Below, one piece after another: positions 42,155 through 49,579 of a stretch of 64,000 nt of DNA; position 1 is the stretch's first letter; each line of letters opens with the position of its first letter. The position numbers and the translations under genes were made by a program. This DNA is from Chloroflexota bacterium (GTDB taxonomy: Bacteria; Chloroflexota; Anaerolineae; Anaerolineales; Villigracilaceae), in assembly GCA_016213105.1 (NCBI GenBank), contig JACRBN010000028.1, positions 1 through 64,000 on the forward strand, given 5' to 3'. The notes beneath the pieces were generated by a model. That model ran no database searches and was not told the DNA's origin. It worked only from the letters and a program-made list of their open reading frames with translations.

Positions 42155-42778
42155 ATGACTACCTCCCCTTCCAATATCGTCCAAATCCCAGCCAGCACGC
42201 GCGCGCGCCATCGCTTCAGCGCGGGCTTCTTCTTTCTGTTCGCCCTGTTCATGGTGGTCGTGTCGCTGTTGCCGCCAAGATCAGACAGGAACATGCACGC
42301 AGACTGGTTGTACGTCGCGGGCACGCTCGGCGTGATTACGCTGTTCCTGGCGCTGGGAACCATTTTCCTCGGCATGAGCCGCTTGTGTTTGCTGGTCTCG
42401 CCCGAGGGCATCGAGCAGCGCGGATTCGGGTATCGCGCCCGCACCTCGTGGGACAACGTGGAACGCATCACCCTCCTGCCCATGAGTATGCTGGCCCTCG
42501 GTCCCGCCTGGGACGAGAATCCGCGCCTGGCGCAGGCCAGGTGGCAGCAGGCTGTCACGCTCACGCGCAAGACGCGCGACAACCTGCCCGACGCCTGCTT
42601 CGAAGGAATGCTGTTGCGCGAGGCCGTGCCGCACGAAAATGCCTGGTGGGCGGTCGGCATGGTGAAGACCACGCGCATCCTCTCGCTGGATGATTTCAAG
42701 TGGTGGCGCTATGGGGACTTGGGGCGCAGCCTGCGCCAGTATGCCCCACGTCTGCTGGACGTACAGGAGTTGGAATGA
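42155..42778 (+). CDS. Membrane protein with PH-like cytoplasmic domain
   Basis: The ATG at 42155 gives 207 residues. Two membrane segments (~23-42 and ~58-80) are followed by a soluble part of ~125 residues. Its beginning, LCLLVSPEGIEQRGFGYRAR and TSWDNVERITLLP, resembles bacterial PH (bPH) domains. The family is not recognised. Its stop overlaps the next start (ATGA at 42775-42778), so the two are translationally coupled. Confidence 0.65.
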   Translation: MTTSPSNIVQIPASTRARHRFSAGFFFLFALFMVVVSLLPPRSDRNMHADWLYVAGTLGVITLFLALGTIFLGMSRLCLLVSPEGIEQRGFGYRARTSWDNVERITLLPMSMLALGPAWDENPRLAQARWQQAVTLTRKTRDNLPDACFEGMLLREAVPHENAWWAVGMVKTTRILSLDDFKWWRYGDLGRSLRQYAPRLLDVQELE

Positions 42779-43122
42779 CCATCACGCACCAGGAAACCCG
42801 CATCTACCCCCTGGACATGAATGAGTTGTTTCCCCTTTGCCTGCGGACCCTGCACGGGATGGGCGTGGAACTGGACCACCAGGAGCGGGACTTGGGCATC
42901 CTGCGTGGCAAGCTGCCTGTGCGGGAGGCTCTCTTTACGGGCAAGGTGGGGTTGTCGCTCCTGCTGTCTCCCGTCGCAGGGCCCGGTGTGGAATTGTCGC
43001 TCGAAGCGGATGTGAGCTATTCATCTGCGACACGTTTCGCCCCAGCCAACCAGCCCAGGCAGGCGGCGCAGCGCTTCTTCATGCAGTTGGAGGATGCGCT
43101 GGCCCTCTCCAGGCGGAGTTGA
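42775..43122 (+). CDS. Small conserved hypothetical protein
   Basis: A 115-residue soluble protein starting in the overlap with the previous stop. It has alternating strand and helix segments (IYPLDMNELFPLCLRTLHGMG, RDLGILRGKL) compatible with a ferredoxin-like fold. It has no signal peptide, membrane segment or known motif. Coupling to the membrane protein ahead suggests a joint role. Confidence 0.6.
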   Translation: MTITHQETRIYPLDMNELFPLCLRTLHGMGVELDHQERDLGILRGKLPVREALFTGKVGLSLLLSPVAGPGVELSLEADVSYSSATRFAPANQPRQAAQRFFMQLEDALALSRRS

Positions 43123-43146
43123 CCGCCCAATTTCGAGGAGAATGGC

Positions 43147-43452
43147 ATGGAATCGAATCCACAGCCGACCTTTCGTCAGACAATGACCCGTCTCATTTTT
43201 GGTGAACCGCAGGGAGACCTTTTCTCGCGCGTTTCCTTTTTGATTGTGACCGCAGGCATTGTTGCGTTCGCATGGGGGGCTGGCCCCGAGTTCAGGGGAC
43301 AATGGGGACCACTCCTGCTCGGGATGATCAGCCCCGTCTGGGCGGAGTCGCTGGCCGAGACCCTGCCCGCCAAGTTATGGAAACTGGCAGGGGGCATCCG
43401 CATTCTGGGCTGGGTGGGCGGTTTGGTCCTGATGATTCCCTTCCTTTTTTGA
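43147..43452 (+). CDS. Small two-segment membrane protein
   Basis: A 101-residue protein with GAGGAG ahead of the ATG. Two to three hydrophobic segments (VSFLIVTAGIVAFAWGAG; LLLGMISPVWAESL; ILGWVGGLVLMIPFLF). It has no recognised family. It continues the run of small genes from 42155. Confidence 0.6.
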   Translation: MESNPQPTFRQTMTRLIFGEPQGDLFSRVSFLIVTAGIVAFAWGAGPEFRGQWGPLLLGMISPVWAESLAETLPAKLWKLAGGIRILGWVGGLVLMIPFLF

Positions 43453-43524
43453 TCCTTAACCTCCCGATAAAAATGCGCGTGATATACTCGCGAAATATCT
43501 TTTGGCAGAAAAAGATTCTTTATC

Positions 43525-43935
43525 ATGGAAAAGAAAATGTTCGACTTCGACAAGGAATTCAAGCTAGGCATCGAGCAGGTCGACCGCGAGCACGTCATCC
43601 TGGTGGACATGCTCAACGAGGTCTACGCCCTGATCGGCGCGGACCAGCGCGACGAGGCGCGCCGCTATTTCAACGAGACGCTCTCCAGTTACGTCGATGA
43701 GCATTTTTCCAACGAGGAGAAGTTCATGGAGAGTTTCCAGTACCCGGGCCTGGAGGAGCATCGCAAGGTGCATGAGAATTACAGGAAATCCTTCAACGAG
43801 TTGAAGCCCCAAATCGACTCCTTCGACGACGTCTCCTTCCGCCAGGCGTTGAGCGACGCCTTCACCTGGATCATCGGTCACATCGGCAGGACTGACCGCA
43901 AATATGCCAGTCATTACCTGACCCAGAAGAGTTGA
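43525..43935 (+). CDS. Bacteriohemerythrin
   Basis: A 136-residue single-domain hemerythrin. The iron ligands are all visible: H23 (VDREHVILVDMLNE), H in DEHFSNEEKFME with its Glu, HxxxH in EEHRKVHENY, and HxxxD in IGHIGRTDRKY. It binds O2, and in some bacteria NO, through a di-iron site in the cytoplasm. In an anaerobe it may buffer or sense oxygen. It is followed by a hairpin with a T-run (43941-43970). Confidence 0.93.
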   Translation: MEKKMFDFDKEFKLGIEQVDREHVILVDMLNEVYALIGADQRDEARRYFNETLSSYVDEHFSNEEKFMESFQYPGLEEHRKVHENYRKSFNELKPQIDSFDDVSFRQALSDAFTWIIGHIGRTDRKYASHYLTQKS

Positions 43936-43940
43936 CCAAC

Positions 43941-43970
43941 CCCCCGAGCAAATGCCCGGGGGATTTTTCA
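43941..43970 (+). terminator. Terminator after hemerythrin gene
   Basis: CCCCCGAGC and GCCCGGGGG around AAAT form a stem with mismatches, followed by ATTTTTC. Confidence 0.65.
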
Positions 43971-44000
43971 TGTCGTGGCGAGGAGCGCGGCATTTTCCGT

Positions 44001-44023
44001 AGCGCAAATTGGCAATTTGCGCT
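44001..44023. repeat. AGCGCAAATT palindrome
   Basis: AGCGCAAATT and AATTTGCGCT, exact complements, separated by GGC. It lies in the leader of the acetyltransferase gene. Confidence 0.6.
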
Positions 44024-44139
44024 GCAATGACATGGCTTTGACAGATGACCGCTTTTCCTGTATGCTTGCCAGGCAGCAAGTTCAGGCAATGTTGAATGTG
44101 ACCACTGGGCAGGAAAACGCATCCCTCCAAAAGGCACCC

Positions 44140-45051
44140 ATGAAATTCAATCCCCGCAAGTACACAGGAAACTCTGACCAGCAGGTCATGCTTGCCCTGG
44201 CCCGCGCCTTTCCTGGCGGCAACCTGCACGTCATCGACCTGCCCTATCGGCTCAGTTCGTGGGCGCTGGAGGACCCAGACAACGTCGGCCTGTGGTTCGG
44301 CGCAGACGGTCAACTGGCGGGCTGGGCCGTGCTGCAAGTCCCCTTCTGGACAGTGGACATCGCCTGCCATCCCGCCTGCGAAGCGGAGTTGTATCCCGAA
44401 ATCCTGGCCTGGGCCGACCGCCAAGCGCGGGCCGCCCTCGACACCCCCAGCGGACATCCCGCCTGGTTCATCATGGCCTTTGCGGGACAGGCCAGCCGCT
44501 GCCGCGCGTTGGAGTCAGCGGGCTTTGCCTGCCAGGCGGATGTAGGCGAAAACTCCTGGTCGAAGGTGCTGATGCGGCGCTTCACACCCGAGCCTGTCAA
44601 ATTGTACGAGCCGCGGGCAGGCTTCACCGTCCGCCCTTTGGCGGGGATGGACGAGGTGGCCGCCTACGTCGAGCTGCATCGCTCCGTGTTCGAAAGCAAG
44701 AACATGACCGTGGATTGGCGCGCCCGCAGCCTGCGCCAGCCCGCCTACCGCCCCGACCTCGACCTGGTGGTCGCCGCCGACAATGGACAGCTGGCCGCCT
44801 TCTGCATCTGCTGGCTGGACAGAGAGTCGCTGCGCGGGCACGTCGAGCCACTGGGCTGTCACAAGGATTTCCGTCCGTTCGCGCTGGGACGCGTGGCCCT
44901 GTCGCATGGACTGCATCGGCTCCAATCGCTGGGGGCCAGGGAAATTTTCGTCGAGACCGACAACTATCGCGACACCGCCTTTCGGCTGTACGAGTCCTTC
45001 GGATTTGAAGTCATCCAGGATGTGCTCGTGTATCGCAAGGATTATGAATAG
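44140..45051 (+). CDS. GNAT-family acetyltransferase
   Basis: The ATG at MKFNPRKYTGNSDQ gives 303 residues; AAAAGG lies ahead. Two GNAT-like halves can be seen. The first (~25-140) is degenerate. The second (~150-303) has VRPLAGMDEVAAYVELHRSV, FCICWLD, CHKDFRPFALGRVAL in place of the acetyl-CoA loop (Q/R-x-x-G-x-A), and FVETDNYRDTAFRLYESFGF, a typical end. This double-GNAT layout is known for acetyltransferases acting on antibiotics or thiols. The acceptor is unknown. Confidence 0.8.
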   Translation: MKFNPRKYTGNSDQQVMLALARAFPGGNLHVIDLPYRLSSWALEDPDNVGLWFGADGQLAGWAVLQVPFWTVDIACHPACEAELYPEILAWADRQARAALDTPSGHPAWFIMAFAGQASRCRALESAGFACQADVGENSWSKVLMRRFTPEPVKLYEPRAGFTVRPLAGMDEVAAYVELHRSVFESKNMTVDWRARSLRQPAYRPDLDLVVAADNGQLAAFCICWLDRESLRGHVEPLGCHKDFRPFALGRVALSHGLHRLQSLGAREIFVETDNYRDTAFRLYESFGFEVIQDVLVYRKDYE

Positions 45052-45093
45052 TTGACAATTGCCCTTCTACATAACAAGGTTGAGGATTTCAAT

Positions 45094-45834
45094 ATGGAAC
45101 AAAAAACCACCTATCGTTTCTCCGAAGGCCTCCGCAAAAGCAAGCGGGCAACATATGCATTCATGGCAGGGCTGCCCTTTTTCTTGGTTGCCGCTATTCT
45201 TCTAACGCCGACAACGCGCCCCCTGGATGACATAATCGTTCCGATGTTCCTCCTGCTGATCTTCCAGGAACTATTGACCTTTTCCGCCAGCAGGTTGGGT
45301 TTCGCAAGAATGAAAAAACGATCCATTTCTCTCTTTGCCGACAGGCTCGAACGTAAAAGTGAAAAAATCACGGAAAGCCTGTTCTTCAAGGATATTCAAA
45401 CCTGCGAATTGATCCAGCAGCCTGATGGAAAGGTCATAGCCATTAAGCTGAAGTCGAATACAAACAAAATCATGCTCCTGCGTGGGTTGAGTGATATAGA
45501 GGCTGTCGCAACTCAAATAGAAAGCCAACTTCCCAATTCAGCGGTCGTCCTCAGAAAAGAAGAAAAGTTCGATTGGGAATCGCCATTGGGAATCGTCATA
45601 TTCTCCCTGGCAATAGGGGTGTTTTTCATTCTGGTCTCCAATGTTTTTGGTGAAAAAGGAAGATCTGCCTTGATTGTTTCCATGTTGTCAGGTACGGGAG
45701 GATATCTTCTTCTCCTCCGACCCTACTCTCGCTCAATAAGCCAGGAATATAGGGAATTTGAAATTGTCTTTGGCGTTATCATGTTCGCTGTCGGCCTGAT
45801 CCTGGCATACAATTTCTTTTTGTTGATATCCTGA
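45094..45834 (+). CDS. Four-segment membrane protein of unknown function
   Basis: The ATG at 45094 after GAGGA gives 246 residues. Two membrane segments (~24-66) precede a soluble domain (~75-165: SLFADRLERKSEKITESLFF, CELIQQPDGKVIAIKLKS) with strand pairs like a PH domain, then two to three more segments. The layout is like that of the product at 42155 but without clear similarity in sequence. The gene is more AT-rich than its neighbours. Confidence 0.6.
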   Translation: MEQKTTYRFSEGLRKSKRATYAFMAGLPFFLVAAILLTPTTRPLDDIIVPMFLLLIFQELLTFSASRLGFARMKKRSISLFADRLERKSEKITESLFFKDIQTCELIQQPDGKVIAIKLKSNTNKIMLLRGLSDIEAVATQIESQLPNSAVVLRKEEKFDWESPLGIVIFSLAIGVFFILVSNVFGEKGRSALIVSMLSGTGGYLLLLRPYSRSISQEYREFEIVFGVIMFAVGLILAYNFFLLIS

Positions 45835-45840
45835 ACCCAC

Positions 45841-46053
45841 ATGAAGCCTATTACCCCCCTCCTCCCTCCCCGCCTGCGTCCGGGCGACACCATTGGTATC
45901 GTCTCCCCGTCCACGCCCGTCAACGTGGAATTGGACGGCCAGTTCAGGAACGGCGTCCGATTCCTGGAAAGCCTCGGCTTTAAATGCTCCCGCTGGATTT
46001 ACAATCCAGCGGCTAAGAAGTCTGAAGGCAAACAGGGCGAATTGGGAATTTAG
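45841..46053 (+). pseudogene. 5' fragment of an S66 LD-carboxypeptidase gene
   Basis: The first ~47 codons (LLPPRLRPGDTIGIVSPSTP, LDGQFRNGVRFLESLGFK) match the intact gene at 47544 at roughly 80-85% of bases. Similarity stops abruptly at about 45982. There a CTGGATT-type palindromic repeat (45984-46013) begins, and the frame ends at a stop shortly after. The catalytic residues are all lost, so it is non-functional. The breakpoint lies exactly at the repeat. Confidence 0.85.
45984..46013. repeat. CTGGATT palindrome repeat, copy 2, at the pseudogene breakpoint
   Basis: ATGCTCCCGCTGGATTTACA and onward, matching the minus strand of 40027-40056 with only two or three differences. It marks the point where the ldcA-like fragment ends. 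Confidence 0.8.
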
Positions 46054-46103
46054 AAAACCAAGCCAGCAGTTTCAAGGTTTTTCATATCGGATAACACATA
46101 CCT

Positions 46104-46655
46104 ATGAATATTGCCGAACTAAATCTCAAGGAACTATACGGGATCGTTTGCTGGGAGTGCAAATGGGACTGCAATCTGAATTTATCATTGAATTTTGGAC
46201 AACCCTCCCTGTCCATTGTCGAGCCTAAAGATGTCAAAACAGACAACGAGAAAATTCGCATATTCCACCGCTACAGGCATGTAACTTTGCGGGGAGAATG
46301 GTTGTTGTGGATACTGGGAGCCTATTGGAAGTTATCCATCCCGGACTTTGACACGGTAACAAGCGCAAGTCCATATAAAAAGATACAAATGGCCCTGGCT
46401 CGCCTGGATGGGCAAAAATTAATCAACGCAGGCGTACATCCGTCCACGTCAGCAACGTGTCTCACGTTCGACCTCGGGGCCCAGCTTACCATCCGACGAA
46501 CCAGAATTGCTGATCACGAGAATATATGGTCTTTATACAAGCCAGATGGTTGCGTGTGCTCCGTGAGAGCCGATGGAAGATATAACAATATCCCCAAGAC
46601 ACACGCGGTCAGTGAAAAGGATTGGATGCCTATTTTCCAGAAGCCGAATCAGTGA
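46104..46655 (+). CDS. Orphan protein, possibly immunity-like
   Basis: A 183-residue soluble protein without signal peptide. It starts at an ATG without a clear ribosome-binding site. Codon use and base composition are more AT-rich than in the neighbours, a sign of transfer. The end (CLTFDLGAQLTIRRTRIADH, WSLYKPDGCVCSVRADG) resembles the layout of small immunity-type proteins in polymorphic toxin systems, but no toxin is adjacent and I cannot name a family. It lies between the truncated and the intact carboxypeptidase genes. Confidence 0.5.
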   Translation: MNIAELNLKELYGIVCWECKWDCNLNLSLNFGQPSLSIVEPKDVKTDNEKIRIFHRYRHVTLRGEWLLWILGAYWKLSIPDFDTVTSASPYKKIQMALARLDGQKLINAGVHPSTSATCLTFDLGAQLTIRRTRIADHENIWSLYKPDGCVCSVRADGRYNNIPKTHAVSEKDWMPIFQKPNQ

Positions 46656-46774
46656 CTCCACGGTTTGATTTTTCTGCATACATTTTGGTCCACTTTGCGC
46701 CGTGGCGTTCTGGCGTTAAGGGTTTTAGGTCTTTGCAGTCATCTCCCCCTACCCCAAAAAGAAGGGAATCATCC

Positions 46775-47512
46775 ATGAAACGAATATGCGTCTCCATTTT
46801 GATAACGCTGATTCTTTCCAGTTGTTCAGCGCTTCCGTTCCTGCAACCCACACCCACACTGACTCCCACCCCCACCCATACCCCGACGCCCACCTCGCCC
46901 CCCACAAACACCCCGACTTCCACCCCCACGCGAACAGCCACGCCCACCCTTACCCGCACACCCAGGCCGACTGCCACACAGGACGTTTCAGGATATCTTT
47001 CGCTCCTGCCTTCCATCCCCCCAGGTTTCCAGTGGATTATCCTTCCTGATGAAGGCCTGGCCTTCCTGCAACCGGATGGGTGGTTTTACAAGCAGGAATT
47101 CCACCCCGAGCTATCGCTGGATGGATTCTTCGTGTCCAAGGAAAATATCGATGTGACCGGCCGCTTCTCGACAGGCATGACGATTTACGTTTACAAGGAT
47201 TTTGCCAGTTCGACGGCAGCCAGGGAATTTGCAGATTAATTGGTCGCCACGAACAAGGGCCTGGAAACAACCCAGGAGGTACTCAAGGAATGGGATCGAA
47301 GCACCAGCGGCTTCACGATTCACCACCTGCGCATTCGGGCTGAGTATCCCAATGAAACGGGCGCGGACAGAAATAAAATCGTTCAGTATTCGACGCTGCC
47401 TTTTCGGAAAACAGTGTATCTAATCGTTTTTGAGTCTCCAGACGCGCTTTGGGAAAAAACCATACAAAAGTATGGGCTGGTGCTTGATTACGTGGTCGTC
47501 TTTGGCAACTAG
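46775..47512 (+). pseudogene. Lipoprotein gene with an in-frame stop
   Basis: From ATG 46775 the frame encodes a lipoprotein signal (ILITLILSSCSA), a Thr/Pro linker and a folded domain up to REFAD, then TAA at 47237-47239. The same frame stays open after it for 90 codons (LVATNKGLETTQEVLKEWDR and onward, ending DYVVVFGN). The second part reads as the continuation of the same domain. One nonsense change thus breaks a protein of ~245 residues. The first part might still be made as a truncated lipoprotein. The layout resembles the lipoprotein at 39253-39918. Confidence 0.75.
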
Positions 47513-47543
47513 AAATAATGAAGCCAAAATAGAGGAAAATCCC

Positions 47544-48476
47544 ATGCCCCTCCTCCCTCCCCGCCTGCGCCCGGGCGACACCATCGGCATCGTCTCCCCG
47601 TCCACGCACGTCACTGAAGAATTGGACGGCCAGTTCGAGCACGGCGTTCGCTTTTTGGAAAGCCTCGGCTTTCGGGTCAAGCTCGGCAAACACATCCGCT
47701 CCACGAGCTGGGGCTACACCGCTTCGCCGCAGGAAAAGGCGGAAGACATCCACGCGATGTTTGCCGACGACTCGGTGCAGGCCATCATCTGCTCGCAGGG
47801 CGGCGACACCGCCAACGCCTGCCTGCCCCACCTCGACTGGGAGTTGATCCGCGCCCACCCCAAGATCTTCCTCGGCATCAGCGACATCTCCGTGCTGCTC
47901 AACGCCATCCATCATCAGACGGGGCTGGTCACCTTTCATGGGGATGACGTGATGTGGGGCTTTGGCCGCGCGCCCACGGCCTACGACCGCGACGAATTCC
48001 TGGCGCGACTGGTCGAGGGACGGGTCGGGGAGATTCCGCCCAACCGCGAACGGCGCTCCATCCGCGGCGGGGTCGGCGAAGGCAAACTGCTGGGCGGCAA
48101 CCTGCACTGCCTGCTCAAACTGGCGGGCACAGCCTGCTTCCCCGATTTCAGCGACGCCATCCTGTTCGTGGAAGACATCGGCGTCACGCCCGAGGGCTGC
48201 GACCACGCCTTCCAGCAGATGAAACAGATGGGCGTCTTCGAACGGCTGCGCGGCGCGGTCGTCGGCTACGTGGACGGCCTGCAGGACGACCCATCCCAGA
48301 TGCAGATGGAGGACATTTTGCTGCGCATTACCGCGGAATACGACTTCCCCATCCTCAAGGTCGACGATTTCGGGCACAACTGTCCCAACACAACCCTGCC
48401 TATCGGCGGCATGGTGCGGCTGGATGCGGATGAACGAACCATCGAAATCGTGGAAAGTTGCGTGCGCCCCGCTTGA
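47544..48476 (+). CDS. S66-family LD-carboxypeptidase (LdcA/MccF-like)
   Basis: The ATG at 47544 follows GAGGAAAA and gives 310 residues. The S66 fold shows LRPGDTIGIVSPST at the start, the nucleophile in LGISDISVLLNAI (~110), GGNLHCLLKLAGT (~190) and a C-terminal His region (DFGHNCPNTTLPIGG). Family members trim the last D-Ala from murein tetrapeptides (LdcA) or cleave the toxic part of microcin C-type peptides (MccF). I cannot decide between these. A decayed copy of its 5' end lies 1.7 kb upstream. Confidence 0.9.
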   Translation: MPLLPPRLRPGDTIGIVSPSTHVTEELDGQFEHGVRFLESLGFRVKLGKHIRSTSWGYTASPQEKAEDIHAMFADDSVQAIICSQGGDTANACLPHLDWELIRAHPKIFLGISDISVLLNAIHHQTGLVTFHGDDVMWGFGRAPTAYDRDEFLARLVEGRVGEIPPNRERRSIRGGVGEGKLLGGNLHCLLKLAGTACFPDFSDAILFVEDIGVTPEGCDHAFQQMKQMGVFERLRGAVVGYVDGLQDDPSQMQMEDILLRITAEYDFPILKVDDFGHNCPNTTLPIGGMVRLDADERTIEIVESCVRPA

Positions 48477-48857
48477 CTATCCGCGGCGGGTGATTGCCCA
48501 ATAGATTCCCCGCCAGACCAGCATCCCCAGCGCAGAGGTGGACGCCAGCACCACGGCAAAGATCGGGAGGATCGGCGCGTTGAGAATCAATCCGCGCAGG
48601 ACGGCGGCCAGCGGCGCGGCAAACGTCATCGCCAGCATGGGACGCCAGAGCTGCCTCCAGTTCGAAGTCACCTCGGCGCGGAAGAGGCCATAGACGGGGA
48701 CCAAAATAAACCAAGCGATTGAGAGGGGAAAAAAGGCCGCCGCCATGCGCGGCAGGAAGGACAGGTCCGCTTCGCCGTGCGTGGCAAATCCGATCACGGT
48801 CACGAGGGCGATGGCCAGCAGGTCGCCCAGAGCCAGGTGGAGAGTCTTCTTTTGCAT
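48477..48857 (-). CDS. DUF3054 membrane protein
   Basis: A 126-residue protein with four membrane segments. It fits DUF3054: LGDLLAIALVTVIGFATHGE at the start, then LSIAWFILVPVYGLF and LRGLILNAPILPIFAVV. Function is unknown. It converges with the S66 gene with no space between the stops. The stop-to-stop contact leaves no room for a terminator between them. Confidence 0.8.
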   Translation of the reverse strand: MQKKTLHLALGDLLAIALVTVIGFATHGEADLSFLPRMAAAFFPLSIAWFILVPVYGLFRAEVTSNWRQLWRPMLAMTFAAPLAAVLRGLILNAPILPIFAVVLASTSALGMLVWRGIYWAITRRG

Positions 48858-48880
48858 AAAGTCCCTGTCGAAAAAATGGA

Positions 48881-48907
48881 AAGGCCCTGTTGCGAACCAA
48901 CAGGGCC
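48881..48907 (-). terminator. Terminator after the L7/L12-like gene
   Basis: On the minus strand GAGGCCCTGTTG and CAACAGGGCC form a stem around GTTCG, followed by TTTCCATTTTTT. Confidence 0.85.
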
Positions 48908-48914
48908 TCGTGTT

Positions 48915-49577
48915 TTACAAGCCGTTCCTGAAGAAGAAAAAGGCCAGCGCAGCCACGATCACCACGAACAGGAAAGCCAGCACCAACATGCGGCGGGTGC
49001 GGCTGTTCTCCTCGGCAAACGGATCATCGCCAATGGCGCCCATGTCGGACTGGGACAGGCTGCTGGTTTCGGGCATCTGCGCCTCGATGGCCTCCACGTA
49101 ATCCTTGGCTTCCTTCAAGCCCACGTTGGTCGCCAGGCGATAGAGCTTGATCGCCTCGATCTTCTGTCCCCTGGCCAGCAGGGTGCGGATCGGGCCGTCG
49201 AAGGCTGCGCCGCCCGCCTCGGCAGGGGCCGCGGCCTCGGGAATGTGAACCGTCCCGCCGCGTTCCAGCGCCTCGACGGCATCCTTGGCCTGCTTCAAAT
49301 CCGCGCCCGTCCAGCCGCGATACAGTTTGATCGCCTCGATCTTTTTATCCTGGGCCAGCAGGATCAGGATTTGCTGCTGCCGCGACGAATCGGCCACGGG
49401 CGGCTGCGGAGCGGAGACGGAAGCGCCTGTCCCGAAACGCAACGCCTCGACCGCGGCCTTGGATTCGGCCAGGCCTGCGTTGGTCAGCAGGCGGTATTCC
49501 TTAATAGCCTCGATCATCCTGCCGCTTTGGGCGATCTGGCGGATGCGCGCTTCCTGTTCGGGCGGGAGGCCAGTCAT
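48915..49577 (-). CDS. Tail-anchored protein with three L7/L12 C-terminal-like repeats
   Basis: A 220-residue protein with three copies of an L7/L12 C-terminal-like motif: IEAIKEYRLLTNAGLAESKA (~22), IEAIKLYRGWTGADLKQAKD (~77) and IEAIKLYRLATNVGLKEAKD (~138), each followed by a VEA(L/I) end. A single membrane segment closes the protein (LVLAFLFVVIVAALAFFFF), so the repeats face the cytoplasm. In ribosomal L7/L12 this domain recruits translation factors. Here it may tether such factors, or other partners, to the membrane. It starts two bases after lysS. Confidence 0.8.
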   Translation of the reverse strand: MTGLPPEQEARIRQIAQSGRMIEAIKEYRLLTNAGLAESKAAVEALRFGTGASVSAPQPPVADSSRQQQILILLAQDKKIEAIKLYRGWTGADLKQAKDAVEALERGGTVHIPEAAAPAEAGGAAFDGPIRTLLARGQKIEAIKLYRLATNVGLKEAKDYVEAIEAQMPETSSLSQSDMGAIGDDPFAEENSRTRRMLVLAFLFVVIVAALAFFFFRNGL

Positions 49578-49579
49578 GG

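Noticed and set aside
45841-47680. Recent direct-repeat insertion with perfect target duplication
   Set aside because: The two 5' copies differ at about one base in six, too much for a recent duplication; gene duplication followed by decay is more likely.
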